From: Acrocarpospora macrocephala
GTDB taxonomy: Bacteria; Actinomycetota; Actinomycetes; Streptosporangiales; Streptosporangiaceae
Reading direction: 5' to 3'
DNA: 64,000 nucleotides
Assembly: GCF_009687865.1 (NCBI RefSeq)
Contig: NZ_BLAE01000033.1
Span: forward strand, 180,639 to 244,638
The translations under genes were made by a program, and so were the position numbers. Every line of letters begins with the position of its first letter. The stretch's first letter is position 1. The notes under the pieces were generated by a model that was not told the origin of the DNA, did not search any database, and saw nothing but the letters and a program-made list of their open reading frames with translations. Shown here piece after piece: positions 36,110 through 46,147 of this stretch.

Positions 36110-36622
36110 ATGCCGGATCGCACGTTCTACGGCAAGTACCGGGGCACGGTGTTCAGCAACACCGACCCCGAGCAGCGCGGCCGCATCCAGGCGGTCGTGC
36201 CCGACGTCTCCGGCACGATCCCGACCAGCTGGGCGTTGCCCTGCCTGCCGATCGCCGGCAAGCAGATGGGCGTCTACGTCCTGCCGCAGGTCGGCTCGGG
36301 GGTGTGGATCGAGTTCGAACAGGGCGACCCCGACTTCCCCATCTGGTCGGGGTGCTACTGGGGCTCGGCGGCCGAGGTGCCCGCGCAGGCGCTGGCGGGC
36401 AACCCGGCCAGCCCGAGCGTGGTCGTGCAGACCTCGGGCCAGAACACCCTGGTGATCAGCGACCTGCCGGGACCGACGGGAGGGATCATGCTCAGGAGCG
36501 CGACCGGCGCCACGATCATCGTCAACGACACCGGCATCTACCTGCAGAACGGCAAGGGCGCCAGCCTGGTGCTGACCGGGCCGTCGGTGAACGTCAACAA
36601 CGGCGGACTGGTCGTGATCTGA
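36110..36622 (+). CDS. Baseplate spike protein (gp5/gpV OB-fold)
   Basis: 170 aa, 11 nt after the hub with AGGAGGGG before ATG 36110. The N-terminal OB fold FYGKYRGTVFSNTDPEQRGR, then PCLPIAGKQMGVYVLPQVGS and VWIEFEQGDPDFPIWSGCYW is typical of gpV/gp5 spikes. A short beta-helix-like tail (TGATIIVNDTGIYLQNGKGA) follows. No lysozyme domain is inserted. It forms the membrane-piercing trimer below the hub. Confidence 0.93.
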   Translation: MPDRTFYGKYRGTVFSNTDPEQRGRIQAVVPDVSGTIPTSWALPCLPIAGKQMGVYVLPQVGSGVWIEFEQGDPDFPIWSGCYWGSAAEVPAQALAGNPASPSVVVQTSGQNTLVISDLPGPTGGIMLRSATGATIIVNDTGIYLQNGKGASLVLTGPSVNVNNGGLVVI

Positions 36623-36942
36623 TGCCCGGCTACCTGCTCCACGTCGGCGCCACCGTGCTGTGCGCGCACGGTGGCCAGGCCCAGCCGGGCGCGCCCAGCC
36701 CGCGGGTCAAGGTCAACGGGGCGCCGGCCCTGACCACCGTCGCCCCGCACACGGTGGCGGGCTGCCCGATGGTCACCGGCGGCTCGCCCACGCCGTGCGC
36801 CACCGCGCAGTGGACGACCGGCGCGACCAGGGTCACCTCGGAGCAGCAGCCGCTGCTGCTGCTCGACAGCCAGGCCAGCTGCGTGCCGAACGGCACGCCC
36901 GTCACCGTCGTCGCGACGCAGACGCGGGTGACGGCGCAATGA
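36622..36942 (+). CDS. PAAR-like spike tip protein (DUF4280-like)
   Basis: 106 aa, ATG 36622 overlapping the spike stop by one base. Short glycine-rich beta repeats with four cysteines and one early His (ATVLCAHGGQAQPGAP; HTVAGCPMVTGG; PTPCATAQW; QASCVPNG) fit a PAAR-like cone that caps the spike and binds a metal. The fold is inferred from these repeats and gene order (spike-PAAR-gp25). Confidence 0.8.
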   Translation: MPGYLLHVGATVLCAHGGQAQPGAPSPRVKVNGAPALTTVAPHTVAGCPMVTGGSPTPCATAQWTTGATRVTSEQQPLLLLDSQASCVPNGTPVTVVATQTRVTAQ

Positions 36943-37295
36943 ACATCGCCTTTCCGTTCCATCCGGACGAGCGGCGGCGAACCGCGCTGGCCGGGCCGGA
37001 CGACCACGTGCGCCAGCTCGTCGAGCAACTCGTGTTCACCAGCCCGGGCGAGCGGGTGAACCGGCCCGACTTCGGCACCGGGCTGCGCCAGCTCGTCTTC
37101 GCGCCCAACAGCGCCGAGCTGGCCTCGGCGCTGCAGTTCCTGGTGCAGGGCGCGCTGCAGCAGCACCTGGCCCACCTGATCGAGGTGCGCTCGGTCACCG
37201 TCGAGGCGACGGACGCCCAGCTCGTCGTCGAGGTGTCCTACGTGGCCGCCGGCACGGAGCGGCAGGCCGAGGTCCGGCTGGAAGTGGCCCGGTGA
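36939..37295 (+). CDS. Baseplate wedge protein (gp25/GPW family)
   Basis: 118 aa from ATG 36939 (ATGA overlap). DDHVRQLVEQLVFTSPGERV followed by NRPDFGTGLRQLVFAPN is the gp25/GPW lysozyme-like wedge motif including the conserved PGER..RP.FG block. It sits between inner hub and outer wedge and contacts the sheath. Length is normal for the family. Confidence 0.94.
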   Translation: MNIAFPFHPDERRRTALAGPDDHVRQLVEQLVFTSPGERVNRPDFGTGLRQLVFAPNSAELASALQFLVQGALQQHLAHLIEVRSVTVEATDAQLVVEVSYVAAGTERQAEVRLEVAR

Positions 37296-39550
37296 CACCG
37301 CAGGAGTGCGGCCACCCGCGCCGCCGCGACCTGGTGCGGGCCGCCGCCGGGATCAACGGCATCGACTACCTGGAGGTCTCCCCCACCGACCAGCGGGAAC
37401 TGTCGGTTCACTTCCTGCACCCGCTGCCCGCGCTGACCGAGGACAACTTCCGCATCGACGGGGGCACCCGGGTGCGCGGCGTCGCCGTGGAGGCGGTCGT
37501 CTCCATCGCGGCCGAGGTCATCGTGCTGCGCACCGCCGTAGCCGGGGACTTCTCCGCCTACACGCTGCGGCTGGTCACCTCGGCGGTCGATCCCGAGCCG
37601 CCCGCCGGGTTCGACCCGGCGCTGGCCGAGGTCGTCTTCTCCTTCAAGGTCAACTGCGACAGCGGCCTCGACTGCGCCGTCCCAGGGCACCGCCATCCGC
37701 CGCCTGAGCCGTCGCCACGGCTGTCGTACCTGGCCAAGGATTACGCGAGCTTCCGCAGGCTGCTGCTGGACCGGCTGTCGGAGACCATCCCGGACTGGAC
37801 CGAGCGCAGCCCGGCCGACCTCGGGATCGTCCTGGTCGAGCTGCTCGCCTACGCGGGCGACCACCTCAGCTACTTCCAGGACTCGGTGGCCACCGAGGCA
37901 TATCTCGGCACCGCCCGCCGCCGCCCCTCGGTGCGCAGGCACGCACGGCTGGTCGGCTACCCCATGCACGAAGGCGCCAGCGCCCGCGCCTGGCTGGTGT
38001 TCGAGACCGACGCCGACCGGGCCGGCCCGCCCAGGGGGACCGCCGTCGCCGCCGACGCCGAGGTCGTCTTCGAGACCATGCACGACGTGCCCATGCTGAC
38101 GGTCAGCCGCAACGCGATCGCCTTCCACACCTGGAGCGACAGCCGGTGCACGCTGCCGGTGGGCGCCACCCGGGCCACCCTGCTCGGCGACGCCGCCGTC
38201 CTCGGGCTGGCCCGCGGTGACGTGCTGGTGCTGGAGGAGGTGCGCGGGTGCGCGAGCGGGCTGCCGCAGGACGCCGACCGCACCCACCGCCATCCGGTAC
38301 GGCTGGCGAGCGACCCCGTGGGCCGCCTGGACCCGCTCACCGGGGAGAAGGTGACCGACATCCGCTGGCACGACGACGACGCGCTGCCGTTCGCGCTGTG
38401 CCTGGCCGAGTTCGACGACGGGGCGGGCGGGACCGTGCGGGCGGCTGTGGCGCGGGCGAACGTGGCGCTGGCCGACCACGGGCTGAGCGTCGACGTCACC
38501 CTGGGGCCCGTGCCCGTCGAGGGCGTCTACCGGCCGGAGCTGCCCGGAATCGGGCTCACCCACGCGGTGCCGTACGAGAGGCAGGGGGCGGCGAGCACGC
38601 AGACGCGGACCGATCCCCGGGCGGCGCTGCCCGCGATCCGGCTCAGCGGCGAGGGCGAGCTCTGGGAGCCCAGGCGCGACCTGCTGCGCAGCGACCGGTT
38701 CGCGCCGGAGTTCGTGGTGGAGATGGAGGAGGACCGGCGGGCGGTGCTGCGCTTCGGCGACGGCGTGCTCGGCCGCGCCCCCGCTCCCGGCACCCTCTTC
38801 ACCGCCCGCCACCGGCTCGGCGGCGGCACGACCGGCAACGTCGGCGCCGGGGCGCTGGCGCGGCTGGTCACGCCGCTGCCCGGGGTCACCGTGTCCAACC
38901 CGCTGCCGGCGGAGGGCGGCCGGGACCCCGAGCCGATCAGGCAGGTCAAGCTCGACGCGCCGCAGGCGTTCCAGGTGCAGGAGCGGGCGGTGACCGCCGC
39001 CGACTACGCGGCGGCGGCGCAGCGGCACCCGGAGGTGCACCGCGCGGCGGCCACCCGGCGCTGGACGGGGAGCTGGCACACGATGTTCGTCACCGTCGAC
39101 CGGCGCGGCGGGCAGCCCGTGGACGCGGCCTTCGAGGCGGCGCTGCGCCGCTTCCTGGAGCCGTTCCGGATGGCCGGCTACGACCTGGAGATCGATGGGC
39201 CCCGCTACGTGCCGCTGGAACTGGCGCTGACCGTCTGCGCGCGCCCGCACCACGTCAGGCAGAACGTCGAGGCGGCGCTCGTCGAAGCGTTCGCGCGCTT
39301 CTTCCACCCGGACAACTTCACCTTCGGCCAGCCCGTCTACCTGAGCCAGGTGCTCGCGCGCGCCGCCGAGGTCCCGGGAGTCGACCGGATCGCCCGCGTC
39401 GACGCGTTCCATCGGTACGGCCAGGAGCCACGCGGCGAGATCGAGCAGGGCTTCCTGCGCGTCCACCGGCTGGAGATCGCCCAGCTCGACAACGACCCCG
39501 GCGATCCCGAACGGGGGCGGCTCACGGTGTCGGTGCGAGGGGGGCTGTGA
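37292..39550 (+). CDS. Baseplate wedge protein (gpJ-like, Pvc11-type)
   Basis: 752 aa from GTG 37292. YLAKDYASFRRLLLDRLSET followed by LVELLAYAGDHLSYFQDSVA and TEAYLGTARRRPSVRRHARL is the putative baseplate assembly (gpJ/gp6-like) signature. The C-terminal half has FGDGVLGRAPAPGT, NPLPAEGGRDPEP and VTAADYAAAAQRHPEV, the normal second block. It forms the wedge ring together with the following gene. A cysteine-containing N-terminal domain of about 130 residues precedes the core. Confidence 0.93.
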   Translation: MTPQECGHPRRRDLVRAAAGINGIDYLEVSPTDQRELSVHFLHPLPALTEDNFRIDGGTRVRGVAVEAVVSIAAEVIVLRTAVAGDFSAYTLRLVTSAVDPEPPAGFDPALAEVVFSFKVNCDSGLDCAVPGHRHPPPEPSPRLSYLAKDYASFRRLLLDRLSETIPDWTERSPADLGIVLVELLAYAGDHLSYFQDSVATEAYLGTARRRPSVRRHARLVGYPMHEGASARAWLVFETDADRAGPPRGTAVAADAEVVFETMHDVPMLTVSRNAIAFHTWSDSRCTLPVGATRATLLGDAAVLGLARGDVLVLEEVRGCASGLPQDADRTHRHPVRLASDPVGRLDPLTGEKVTDIRWHDDDALPFALCLAEFDDGAGGTVRAAVARANVALADHGLSVDVTLGPVPVEGVYRPELPGIGLTHAVPYERQGAASTQTRTDPRAALPAIRLSGEGELWEPRRDLLRSDRFAPEFVVEMEEDRRAVLRFGDGVLGRAPAPGTLFTARHRLGGGTTGNVGAGALARLVTPLPGVTVSNPLPAEGGRDPEPIRQVKLDAPQAFQVQERAVTAADYAAAAQRHPEVHRAAATRRWTGSWHTMFVTVDRRGGQPVDAAFEAALRRFLEPFRMAGYDLEIDGPRYVPLELALTVCARPHHVRQNVEAALVEAFARFFHPDNFTFGQPVYLSQVLARAAEVPGVDRIARVDAFHRYGQEPRGEIEQGFLRVHRLEIAQLDNDPGDPERGRLTVSVRGGL

Positions 39551-39552
39551 CG

Positions 39553-42324
39553 ATGGCCGAGGACCTGACCTACCGAGCGGGCACGCACCCGGAGATCCTC
39601 CGCCGGATGCTGGCGGAGCTCTCCGGGAGCCGCCCGCTGGCCGGGCTGACCACGCGCGCGCCGGACGATCCGGCGATCGCCCTGCTCGACGCCTGGGCCG
39701 TGATCGGCGACGTGCTCACGTTCTACCAGGAACGCATCGCGGGCGAGGGGTTCCTGCGCACCGCGACCGAGCGGCGCTCCATCCTGGAGCTGGCCAGGCT
39801 CATCGGCTACGAGCTCAACCCGGGCGTCTCGGCGACCGCCTTCCTGACCTTCCTGGTCGACGCGCCCACCGTCCTGGTGCCCGGCGGAACCCGGGTGCAG
39901 AGTGTGCCGGGTCAGGGCGAGTTGCCGCAGACCTTCGAGACCAGCGCCGACCTGGCCGCCCGGGCCGAGTGGAACCAGCTGCGGCCGCGCGCGCTCGGGC
40001 CGCAGGCGCTGGCCATCAGCGGCGGCGAGCTCTACCTCGTCGGCGGCGGGGACTCCGCGCTGGACGTCACCCAGACCTTCCCGCTCGACCTGGACCTGGC
40101 GCTGCCCGCCACGGGCACGGTCGCCGCCGCCAAGGTCGGCACCGTCTACGCCGCGGGCACCGCCACGCACCTGCGCCCCGGCGACGTCCTGCTGCTGGCC
40201 GGGCGCCGGGCGGGCGGATCGGTCACGCAGACCCTGGTCAGGACCGTACGGCGGATCGAGGCGGAGGTCGCGCTGGACCGCACGCGGATCGAGCTCGACT
40301 CCGACGCGCCGCCACCCCGCTTCCGCCCTGCCGCCTTCACCGCGCCCACCGTGCAGATCGCCAAGCAGGCGCAGACCTCGGCGAACGTGGACGACCTCGT
40401 CGTCGGGCAGACCTGGTCGGAAGGCGCGCTGTCGGCGTGGCTGTCGGTGCAGGGCTGGGACCCGGCCGGCACGCTCGGCTACATCGCCAGGGCCCACAGC
40501 CACCCCGCGCCCAAGCCCGCCGGCCCCGCCGACCCCGGCCTGTTCGCGCTGCGCGCCAGCGTGGGCTTCTTCGGGCACAACGCCCCCGCCTTCCGCAGCC
40601 TCACCGAGACCGCGCGCACCCCCTTCGACGACTGGGACGCCGGCCTGTCGATCTGGCAGAACTCGCTGAAGACCGAGACCACCTACGCCGACGCCGACTG
40701 CTTCCTCGAACGCTCCGTCCCCGGCCTCACCGCGGACGGCTGGGCCGTCTTCGAGGAACCCACCAAGCGGTTCACCGCCTTCCGCGTGCTGGGCGCGCCG
40801 GAAAGCTCCCTGGTCGGCTACAGCCTGAGCGCCAAGGCGACGGGCCTGCTGCTGGGCCGGGCCGCCGACGGCGCGCGGATCACCGACAAGCCCGAGACCG
40901 TCAAGGTCCGCAGGACCACCGCGCACGTCGGCAGCGAGCGGCTGACCCTCGCCCGGCTCCCGGTGGACGCGACGCTCGGCAGGGGCACCGCCGAGGAGCG
41001 CAGGCTCACCCTCGACCGCATGGTGCTCGACCTCACCGAGGGCCGCCCGATCGCGGTCACCGGCGAACGCGCCGATCTGCCCGGCGCCACCGTCAGCGAG
41101 ATCGTCACCCTGGCCGGAGCCGAGCACGCCGGGGGGCTCACCACCCTGCTGCTGGCCGCGCCCGGGCTGACCCACCGGTACCTGCGCCCGACCGTCACGC
41201 TCGCCGCCAACGTGGTCGCCGCCACCCACGGCGAATCCGTGCGCGAGGTCGTGGGCAGCGGCGACGGCCGCCTGCCCAACCAGCGTTTCGCGCCACGCAG
41301 GCCGCCGCTCACCCACACCCCCTCCGCCGCGCCGAGCGGCGCGGACAGCTCCCTGGTGGTCCGGGTCGACGGCGTCGCCTGGCGCGAGACGCCCCGCCTG
41401 TACGGCGCCGGCCGCGCGGACGAGGTCTACCTGGTACGGCAGGCCGACGACGGATCGGTCGCCATCATCTTCGGCGACGGCGAGCAGGGCGCCCGGTTGC
41501 CCACCGGCGTGGAGAACGTGGTCGCCGCCTACCGCAGCGGCATCGGCCGGGCCGGCATGGTCCCCGCCGGATCGCTGACGCTGCTCATGACCCGGCCGCT
41601 CGGCGTGCGCGAGGTGAGCAACCCGCTGCCCGCCTCCGGCGCCGCCGATCCGGAACCGCGGGAGGAGGCCCGCCGCAACGCCCCGCTCACCGTGCTGACC
41701 ATGGAACGCGTCGTGTCGCTGCGCGACGCCGAGGATTTCTGCCGCGCCTTCGCCGGCGTCGGCAAGTGCGGCGCGACCGCGCTGACCCGGCGCGGCTCGC
41801 CGTGGATCCACCTGACCGTCGCCGCGTCCGCGCCCAAGCCCGGCGGCGCCCTGGCCGATCACCGGACCGGGCCGGACTCCCCGCTGCGCGTGAACCTCGC
41901 GGCCGCGCTGTCCGCGGTCGCCGAGCCGTCCCTGCGGCTGCGCCTGGACACCTACCAACCGCTGTACTTCAACCTGAGCGCCCGCCTGCTGGCCGACCCG
42001 CGCCGCGTCCACGCCGAGGTCGAGGCGGCGGTGCGGGCGGCGCTGACCGCCGCCTTCTCCTTCGAGCGGCGCTCCTTCGGACAGCCGGTCACCACCACCG
42101 AGGTCATCACGACCATCCAGCGCACCCCTGGCGTGATCTTCGTCGATCTGGACGCCCTGCACCACTTCGACCGGCCGCCCTCGCTCCCGCCCGGCGACCT
42201 GCTGGCCGCCGAGACGGTGGCGTGGGCGCAGGAGGAGGCGGAGCCGTCGGGGCTGGCCCAGCTGCTCCTGGTCAACCCGCTGGGCATCACCCTGGCCCCG
42301 ATACCGCAGGAGAGCCTGACATGA
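39553..42324 (+). CDS. Baseplate wedge protein (gpJ-like, Pvc12-type)
   Basis: 923 aa from ATG 39553, with a G-rich ribosome site (AGGGGGG) 8 nt upstream; GTG 39547, overlapping the previous stop, is the alternative. It shares the gpJ layout: LLDAWAVIGDVLTFYQERIA, LRTATERRSILELARLIGYE, later FGDGEQGARLPTG, NPLPASGAADPEPREE and LRDAEDFCRAFAGVGK. It is longer than the previous paralog through an inserted beta-rich middle (about 180-470). The two form the heteromeric wedge seen in eCIS. Confidence 0.93.
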   Translation: MAEDLTYRAGTHPEILRRMLAELSGSRPLAGLTTRAPDDPAIALLDAWAVIGDVLTFYQERIAGEGFLRTATERRSILELARLIGYELNPGVSATAFLTFLVDAPTVLVPGGTRVQSVPGQGELPQTFETSADLAARAEWNQLRPRALGPQALAISGGELYLVGGGDSALDVTQTFPLDLDLALPATGTVAAAKVGTVYAAGTATHLRPGDVLLLAGRRAGGSVTQTLVRTVRRIEAEVALDRTRIELDSDAPPPRFRPAAFTAPTVQIAKQAQTSANVDDLVVGQTWSEGALSAWLSVQGWDPAGTLGYIARAHSHPAPKPAGPADPGLFALRASVGFFGHNAPAFRSLTETARTPFDDWDAGLSIWQNSLKTETTYADADCFLERSVPGLTADGWAVFEEPTKRFTAFRVLGAPESSLVGYSLSAKATGLLLGRAADGARITDKPETVKVRRTTAHVGSERLTLARLPVDATLGRGTAEERRLTLDRMVLDLTEGRPIAVTGERADLPGATVSEIVTLAGAEHAGGLTTLLLAAPGLTHRYLRPTVTLAANVVAATHGESVREVVGSGDGRLPNQRFAPRRPPLTHTPSAAPSGADSSLVVRVDGVAWRETPRLYGAGRADEVYLVRQADDGSVAIIFGDGEQGARLPTGVENVVAAYRSGIGRAGMVPAGSLTLLMTRPLGVREVSNPLPASGAADPEPREEARRNAPLTVLTMERVVSLRDAEDFCRAFAGVGKCGATALTRRGSPWIHLTVAASAPKPGGALADHRTGPDSPLRVNLAAALSAVAEPSLRLRLDTYQPLYFNLSARLLADPRRVHAEVEAAVRAALTAAFSFERRSFGQPVTTTEVITTIQRTPGVIFVDLDALHHFDRPPSLPPGDLLAAETVAWAQEEAEPSGLAQLLLVNPLGITLAPIPQESLT

Positions 42325-44231
42325 GCGAGCTGTACGACCTGCTGCCCGCGCTCTACCGGCTGCGCGACCGCGAGCGGGGCGAGCCGCTGCGGGCGCTGCT
42401 GGCCGTGATCGAGCGCGAGGTCAGGGCGGTCGAGGCCGACATCGGCAGGCTGTACGACGACTGGTTCATCGAAACCTGCCAGGAGCGGCTGGTGCCGTAC
42501 CTGGGGGACCTGCTCGGCGTGCGCGGGCTGCTCCCGCCCGACGACGGGACCTTCAGCACCCGCGGCTATGTGGCCAACACGCTGGGCTATCGCCGCCGCA
42601 AGGGCACCGCCGCGGTGCTGGAACAGCTCGCCCGCGACCTGACCGGCTGGCCCGCCGAGGCGGTGGAGTACTTCGAGCTGCTGGCGGCCACCCAGCACGT
42701 CAACCACCCCAGGCCGCACGCGCGGGCCACCGCCGACCTGCGCAGCGCCTACGCGCTCGAGAAACAGCAGAACCTCGCGCACACCGCCGAGGTGCGGCAC
42801 ATCGACAGCGGCCGCGGCAGGTACGGCCTGGCCAACGTCGGCCTGATCCTGCACCGGGTGCAGGCCTACCCGCTGACCGGGGTCAGCGCGCGGCAGGTCG
42901 ACGCCACCCGCTTCACCCTCGACCCGCTGGGCGGCGACCTCGCTCTGCACGGCCTGTCCAGACTCGCCCTCCACCACGACCTGGAGTCGCGCTACGGCGA
43001 CGCCGCCGACCCGGCGGACGTGGTGGTGATCGTGGGCGGGTCGGTGGTGCCCCGGGGCTCGATCGTGGTGTGCGCCCTGGCGGACTCCGCGGGCGGCTGG
43101 GCGCATCAGGCGCCCCCCGGCAAGGTCGCGCTCGACCCGCTGCTCGGGCGCGTCGCCTTCGCCACCCCTCCGGCCGCCCCGGTGACCTCGTCCTTCCGGT
43201 ACGGCGCCACCGGCGACCTGGGCGGCGGCCCCTACGACAAGCGCCCCTGGCTGGCCCCCCACCTCGACGGCGTCACCTGGCAGGCCGGGGTGACCGCCGC
43301 CCCGCCGGCCGATGAGCCGCGCATCAAGGCGACCCTCGCCGACGCCGTCAAGGACTGGAACCAGCAGCCGCCCGGCACCCGCGGCGTGATCGTGCTGATG
43401 GACAGCCGCACCCTGACCGAGGACCTGAAGAACCAGGCGACCCGCATCCGGGTGCCCAGAGGCAGCACGCTCGTGATCGTCTCCGGCGGCTGGCCGGTGG
43501 AGGAGGGCGGCGAGCGCAGGCCGGGGCGGGTCGCGCCGCGGCTGGTCCGCGCGCACCTGCGCGGGCGGATCGAGGGGGTCGGCGAGGGCGCGCTGGCCTT
43601 CGTCGGCGTGCTGTTCGAGGGCAGCCTGGTGATCAAGGCCGGCGGGATCCGGATGCTGCACCTGGCGCACTGCACGCTCTCCCCTGCGTCCACCGTGCTG
43701 ACCTGCGAGGACAACCCCGGCCTGGCGGTGAGGCTGGAGCGCACGATCGCCGGGCGCCTCGACCCGGGGACCGCGCCGCTCGCGCTCACCGAGTGCCTGA
43801 TCCACGGCGACCTGACCGCCCGCGACCTGACCGTCGACAGCAGCACCGTCCTCGGGGCGACGACCGCCAGGACCCTGGAGGCGACCAGCTCGATCTTCAC
43901 CGGGAAGGTCACCGTCGAGCGGCGCCAGGTGGGATGTGTCAGGTTCAGCGCCCTGCCCGCCACGTCGACGTCCCCCCGGCGCTTCCGCTGCGTGGATGAT
44001 CGGGCGCCGGTGTTCGTCTCGGCCGCCTTCGGCCATCCCGGCTCCGCCGTCCTGGCGGTCGCCTGCCCGGCGGCGATCGCCGAGGGCGGCGAGGGCGAGA
44101 CCGAGATGGGCGTCTGGCGCTTCACTCAGGTGCCCCGGAGGCTTCGCAACCTGCGGCTGGCCTTCGACGAGTATCTCCGCTTCGGCCTGGAAGCGGGCAT
44201 CTTCTTCGCCCCGATGGGAGGAGCGCGGTGA
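42321..44231 (+). CDS. gpI-like tail protein with extended C-terminal region, possible fibre/receptor module
   Basis: 636 aa from ATG 42321. The first 170 residues are gpI-like (LYDLLPALYRLRDRERGEPL; CQERLVPYLGDLLGVRGLLP; GYRRRKGTAAVLEQLARDLT), attaching to the baseplate. Residues beyond about 380 form short hydrophobic beta repeats (VIKAGGIRMLHLAHCTLSPA; ALTECLIHGDLTARDLTVDS; TARTLEATSSIFTGK), reminiscent of a right-handed beta-helix. That could be a spike- or fibre-like target-binding part; this role is inferred. It overlaps the DUF6519-like gene by 4 nt. Confidence 0.85.
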   Translation: MSELYDLLPALYRLRDRERGEPLRALLAVIEREVRAVEADIGRLYDDWFIETCQERLVPYLGDLLGVRGLLPPDDGTFSTRGYVANTLGYRRRKGTAAVLEQLARDLTGWPAEAVEYFELLAATQHVNHPRPHARATADLRSAYALEKQQNLAHTAEVRHIDSGRGRYGLANVGLILHRVQAYPLTGVSARQVDATRFTLDPLGGDLALHGLSRLALHHDLESRYGDAADPADVVVIVGGSVVPRGSIVVCALADSAGGWAHQAPPGKVALDPLLGRVAFATPPAAPVTSSFRYGATGDLGGGPYDKRPWLAPHLDGVTWQAGVTAAPPADEPRIKATLADAVKDWNQQPPGTRGVIVLMDSRTLTEDLKNQATRIRVPRGSTLVIVSGGWPVEEGGERRPGRVAPRLVRAHLRGRIEGVGEGALAFVGVLFEGSLVIKAGGIRMLHLAHCTLSPASTVLTCEDNPGLAVRLERTIAGRLDPGTAPLALTECLIHGDLTARDLTVDSSTVLGATTARTLEATSSIFTGKVTVERRQVGCVRFSALPATSTSPRRFRCVDDRAPVFVSAAFGHPGSAVLAVACPAAIAEGGEGETEMGVWRFTQVPRRLRNLRLAFDEYLRFGLEAGIFFAPMGGAR

Positions 44232-46147
44232 AGGGTGACTTCAGCCGGTCGACGTACCGCCCGGCCAACCACTACAGCGGGGTCCGCCTCCAGCAGGGCC
44301 GGGTCCTGCTGGACGCCGAGTGGAACGAGCAGGCCGACCTGGCCCAGCACGCCGGCCGGACGGCGAACGCCGACGTGGTGGGCAGGTGCGGCACGCCGAA
44401 AGGCGAGGGCGGCTTCCTGGTCACGGTCGAGGCGGGCGCCAAGGACCTGCGGATCGCGCCGGGGCGCTGCTACGTGGACGGCATCCTGTGCGAGAACGAA
44501 GCGAGCACCCGCTACACCGAGCAGCCCGATCTGCCCGGCCCTCCGCTGCCGGCCGCCGACGGCCAGTACGCGGTCTACCTGGACGTGTGGGAGCGCCACC
44601 TCACCGCGGTCGACCAGTACGGCGCGAGCTTCCCGCCGATGGCGGAGAGCGCGCTCGGCGGCCCCGACACCGCGACCCGCACCCGCGTGGTGTGGCAGGT
44701 ACGGCTGGCGCCGGTCGCCGCCAGGTCCTGCGCCGCCTTCGAACCCCCGGCGGCCCCGACCGGGCGGCTGCGCGCCCAGGAGGTCAAGGTACCGGCGGGC
44801 GGCGGCGACTGCCTGGTGCCCGCCGGGGGCGGCTACCGGCGGCTGGAGAACCAGCTCTACCGGGTCGAGGTCCACGATCCCGCGGCCGAGCCGGTGGTCA
44901 AGTGGTCGCGCGACAACGGCAGCGTCGTCTCCCGCGTGCTGGCCGTCGACACCGCCACGCTCACCATCGTCGTCGAGGACGCGGGCCGTGATGACGTGCT
45001 CGGCTTCGCCGCCGCCCGCTGGGTCGAGCTGAGCGACGAGGAGCGGGCGCTGAACGGGCAGAGCGGCGCGCTGTTCGAGGTGAGCAGGGTGAGCGGCGCG
45101 TCGATCACCGTCACGAACCCCGACGGGCTGAGCCTGGCCACCGGCGCCAACCCGACCCTGCGCCGGTGGGACGGCCGCCTCGCCCTGACCGCGGGCACCC
45201 CCACCGAGGTGGAGGACGGCGTCCAGGTCGAGATCGACGGCGGCGGCTTCGCCGCGGGGGATCACTGGCTGATCCCCGCCCGTACCGCCACCGGCAAGGT
45301 CGAGTGGCCACGTGACGCGGGCGGCGCCCCGGTCTTCGAGACCCGCCATGGCACGGCGCACCACTACTGCGCGCTGGCCGTCGTCTCCGTCACCGGCGGC
45401 ATGTTCGACGCTGCGCCGCTGGACTGCCGCCCGCAGTTCCCGCCGCTCACCGCGATCACCGCCGCCGACGTCTCCTACGACCCGGCCGCCTGCCAGAACC
45501 TGGCCGGGGCCACCACCGTGCAGCAGGCGATCGACCTGCTGTGCGGCACGCGCGGCGAGGACCGGGCGATCCGGGTCAAGGGGGTGTCCTTCCTCAGCGG
45601 CGCGCCGCTGGTCAACGACTCCTTCGTGGAGCCCGAGCAGCTCGCCGGCGGCATCAGGATCGCCTGCGACGAGCGGCTCTTCCAGGACAGCGTCCGCAAC
45701 AAGAACGGCCGCGTGAACCCGGTCTGCGTGGTCACGGTCGACCTGCCCTGGCCTGCCAACAACGTGGACCGCGACCTGTGGCGGGTGCGCGGGTCGTCGA
45801 TCATCGGCTTCACCCCGCTGACCCTGGCCGCCGACGTCAACGCCGACAACAACGAGATCTTCTGGGTGCCGTCCGCGCAACCGGCCACGCCGGTGCGGCA
45901 GTGGATCGCGGAGGCGCTGCTGCAGACGGTGCAGGCGCAGACGCATGGGCAGGTCAACCAGCTGCTGTGCAGGCTGACGCTGAAGGGCGGCTACATCTGG
46001 GGTCCCAGGGAGGAGCCGGTGATGTTCCTGGACGGCGACGCGTTCGGCCTGCCGGGCGGCGACCACGTCGAGACCAGGTTCCCGTCGGGCGACGGCAGGG
46101 CGGGCGGCGACTTCCACATGTGGTTCTGGCTCGGCCGCCCCGACTAA
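44228..46147 (+). CDS. DUF6519-like tail protein, last gene of the eCIS operon
   Basis: 639 aa from GTG 44228 (GTGA overlap). It opens FSRSTYRPANHYSGVRLQQG / RVLLDAEWNEQADLA and continues LRIAPGRCYVDGILCENE and YAVYLDVWERHLTAVD, the pattern I know from DUF6519 proteins next to tail modules. Beta-rich throughout, with eight or more cysteines in the second half. It is probably an outer baseplate or fibre-like component; distinct receptor-binding fibres of the Pvc13 type were not found, so this and the preceding gene are the candidates. The operon ends here: the next gene is on the other strand. Confidence 0.82.
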   Translation: MKGDFSRSTYRPANHYSGVRLQQGRVLLDAEWNEQADLAQHAGRTANADVVGRCGTPKGEGGFLVTVEAGAKDLRIAPGRCYVDGILCENEASTRYTEQPDLPGPPLPAADGQYAVYLDVWERHLTAVDQYGASFPPMAESALGGPDTATRTRVVWQVRLAPVAARSCAAFEPPAAPTGRLRAQEVKVPAGGGDCLVPAGGGYRRLENQLYRVEVHDPAAEPVVKWSRDNGSVVSRVLAVDTATLTIVVEDAGRDDVLGFAAARWVELSDEERALNGQSGALFEVSRVSGASITVTNPDGLSLATGANPTLRRWDGRLALTAGTPTEVEDGVQVEIDGGGFAAGDHWLIPARTATGKVEWPRDAGGAPVFETRHGTAHHYCALAVVSVTGGMFDAAPLDCRPQFPPLTAITAADVSYDPAACQNLAGATTVQQAIDLLCGTRGEDRAIRVKGVSFLSGAPLVNDSFVEPEQLAGGIRIACDERLFQDSVRNKNGRVNPVCVVTVDLPWPANNVDRDLWRVRGSSIIGFTPLTLAADVNADNNEIFWVPSAQPATPVRQWIAEALLQTVQAQTHGQVNQLLCRLTLKGGYIWGPREEPVMFLDGDAFGLPGGDHVETRFPSGDGRAGGDFHMWFWLGRPD

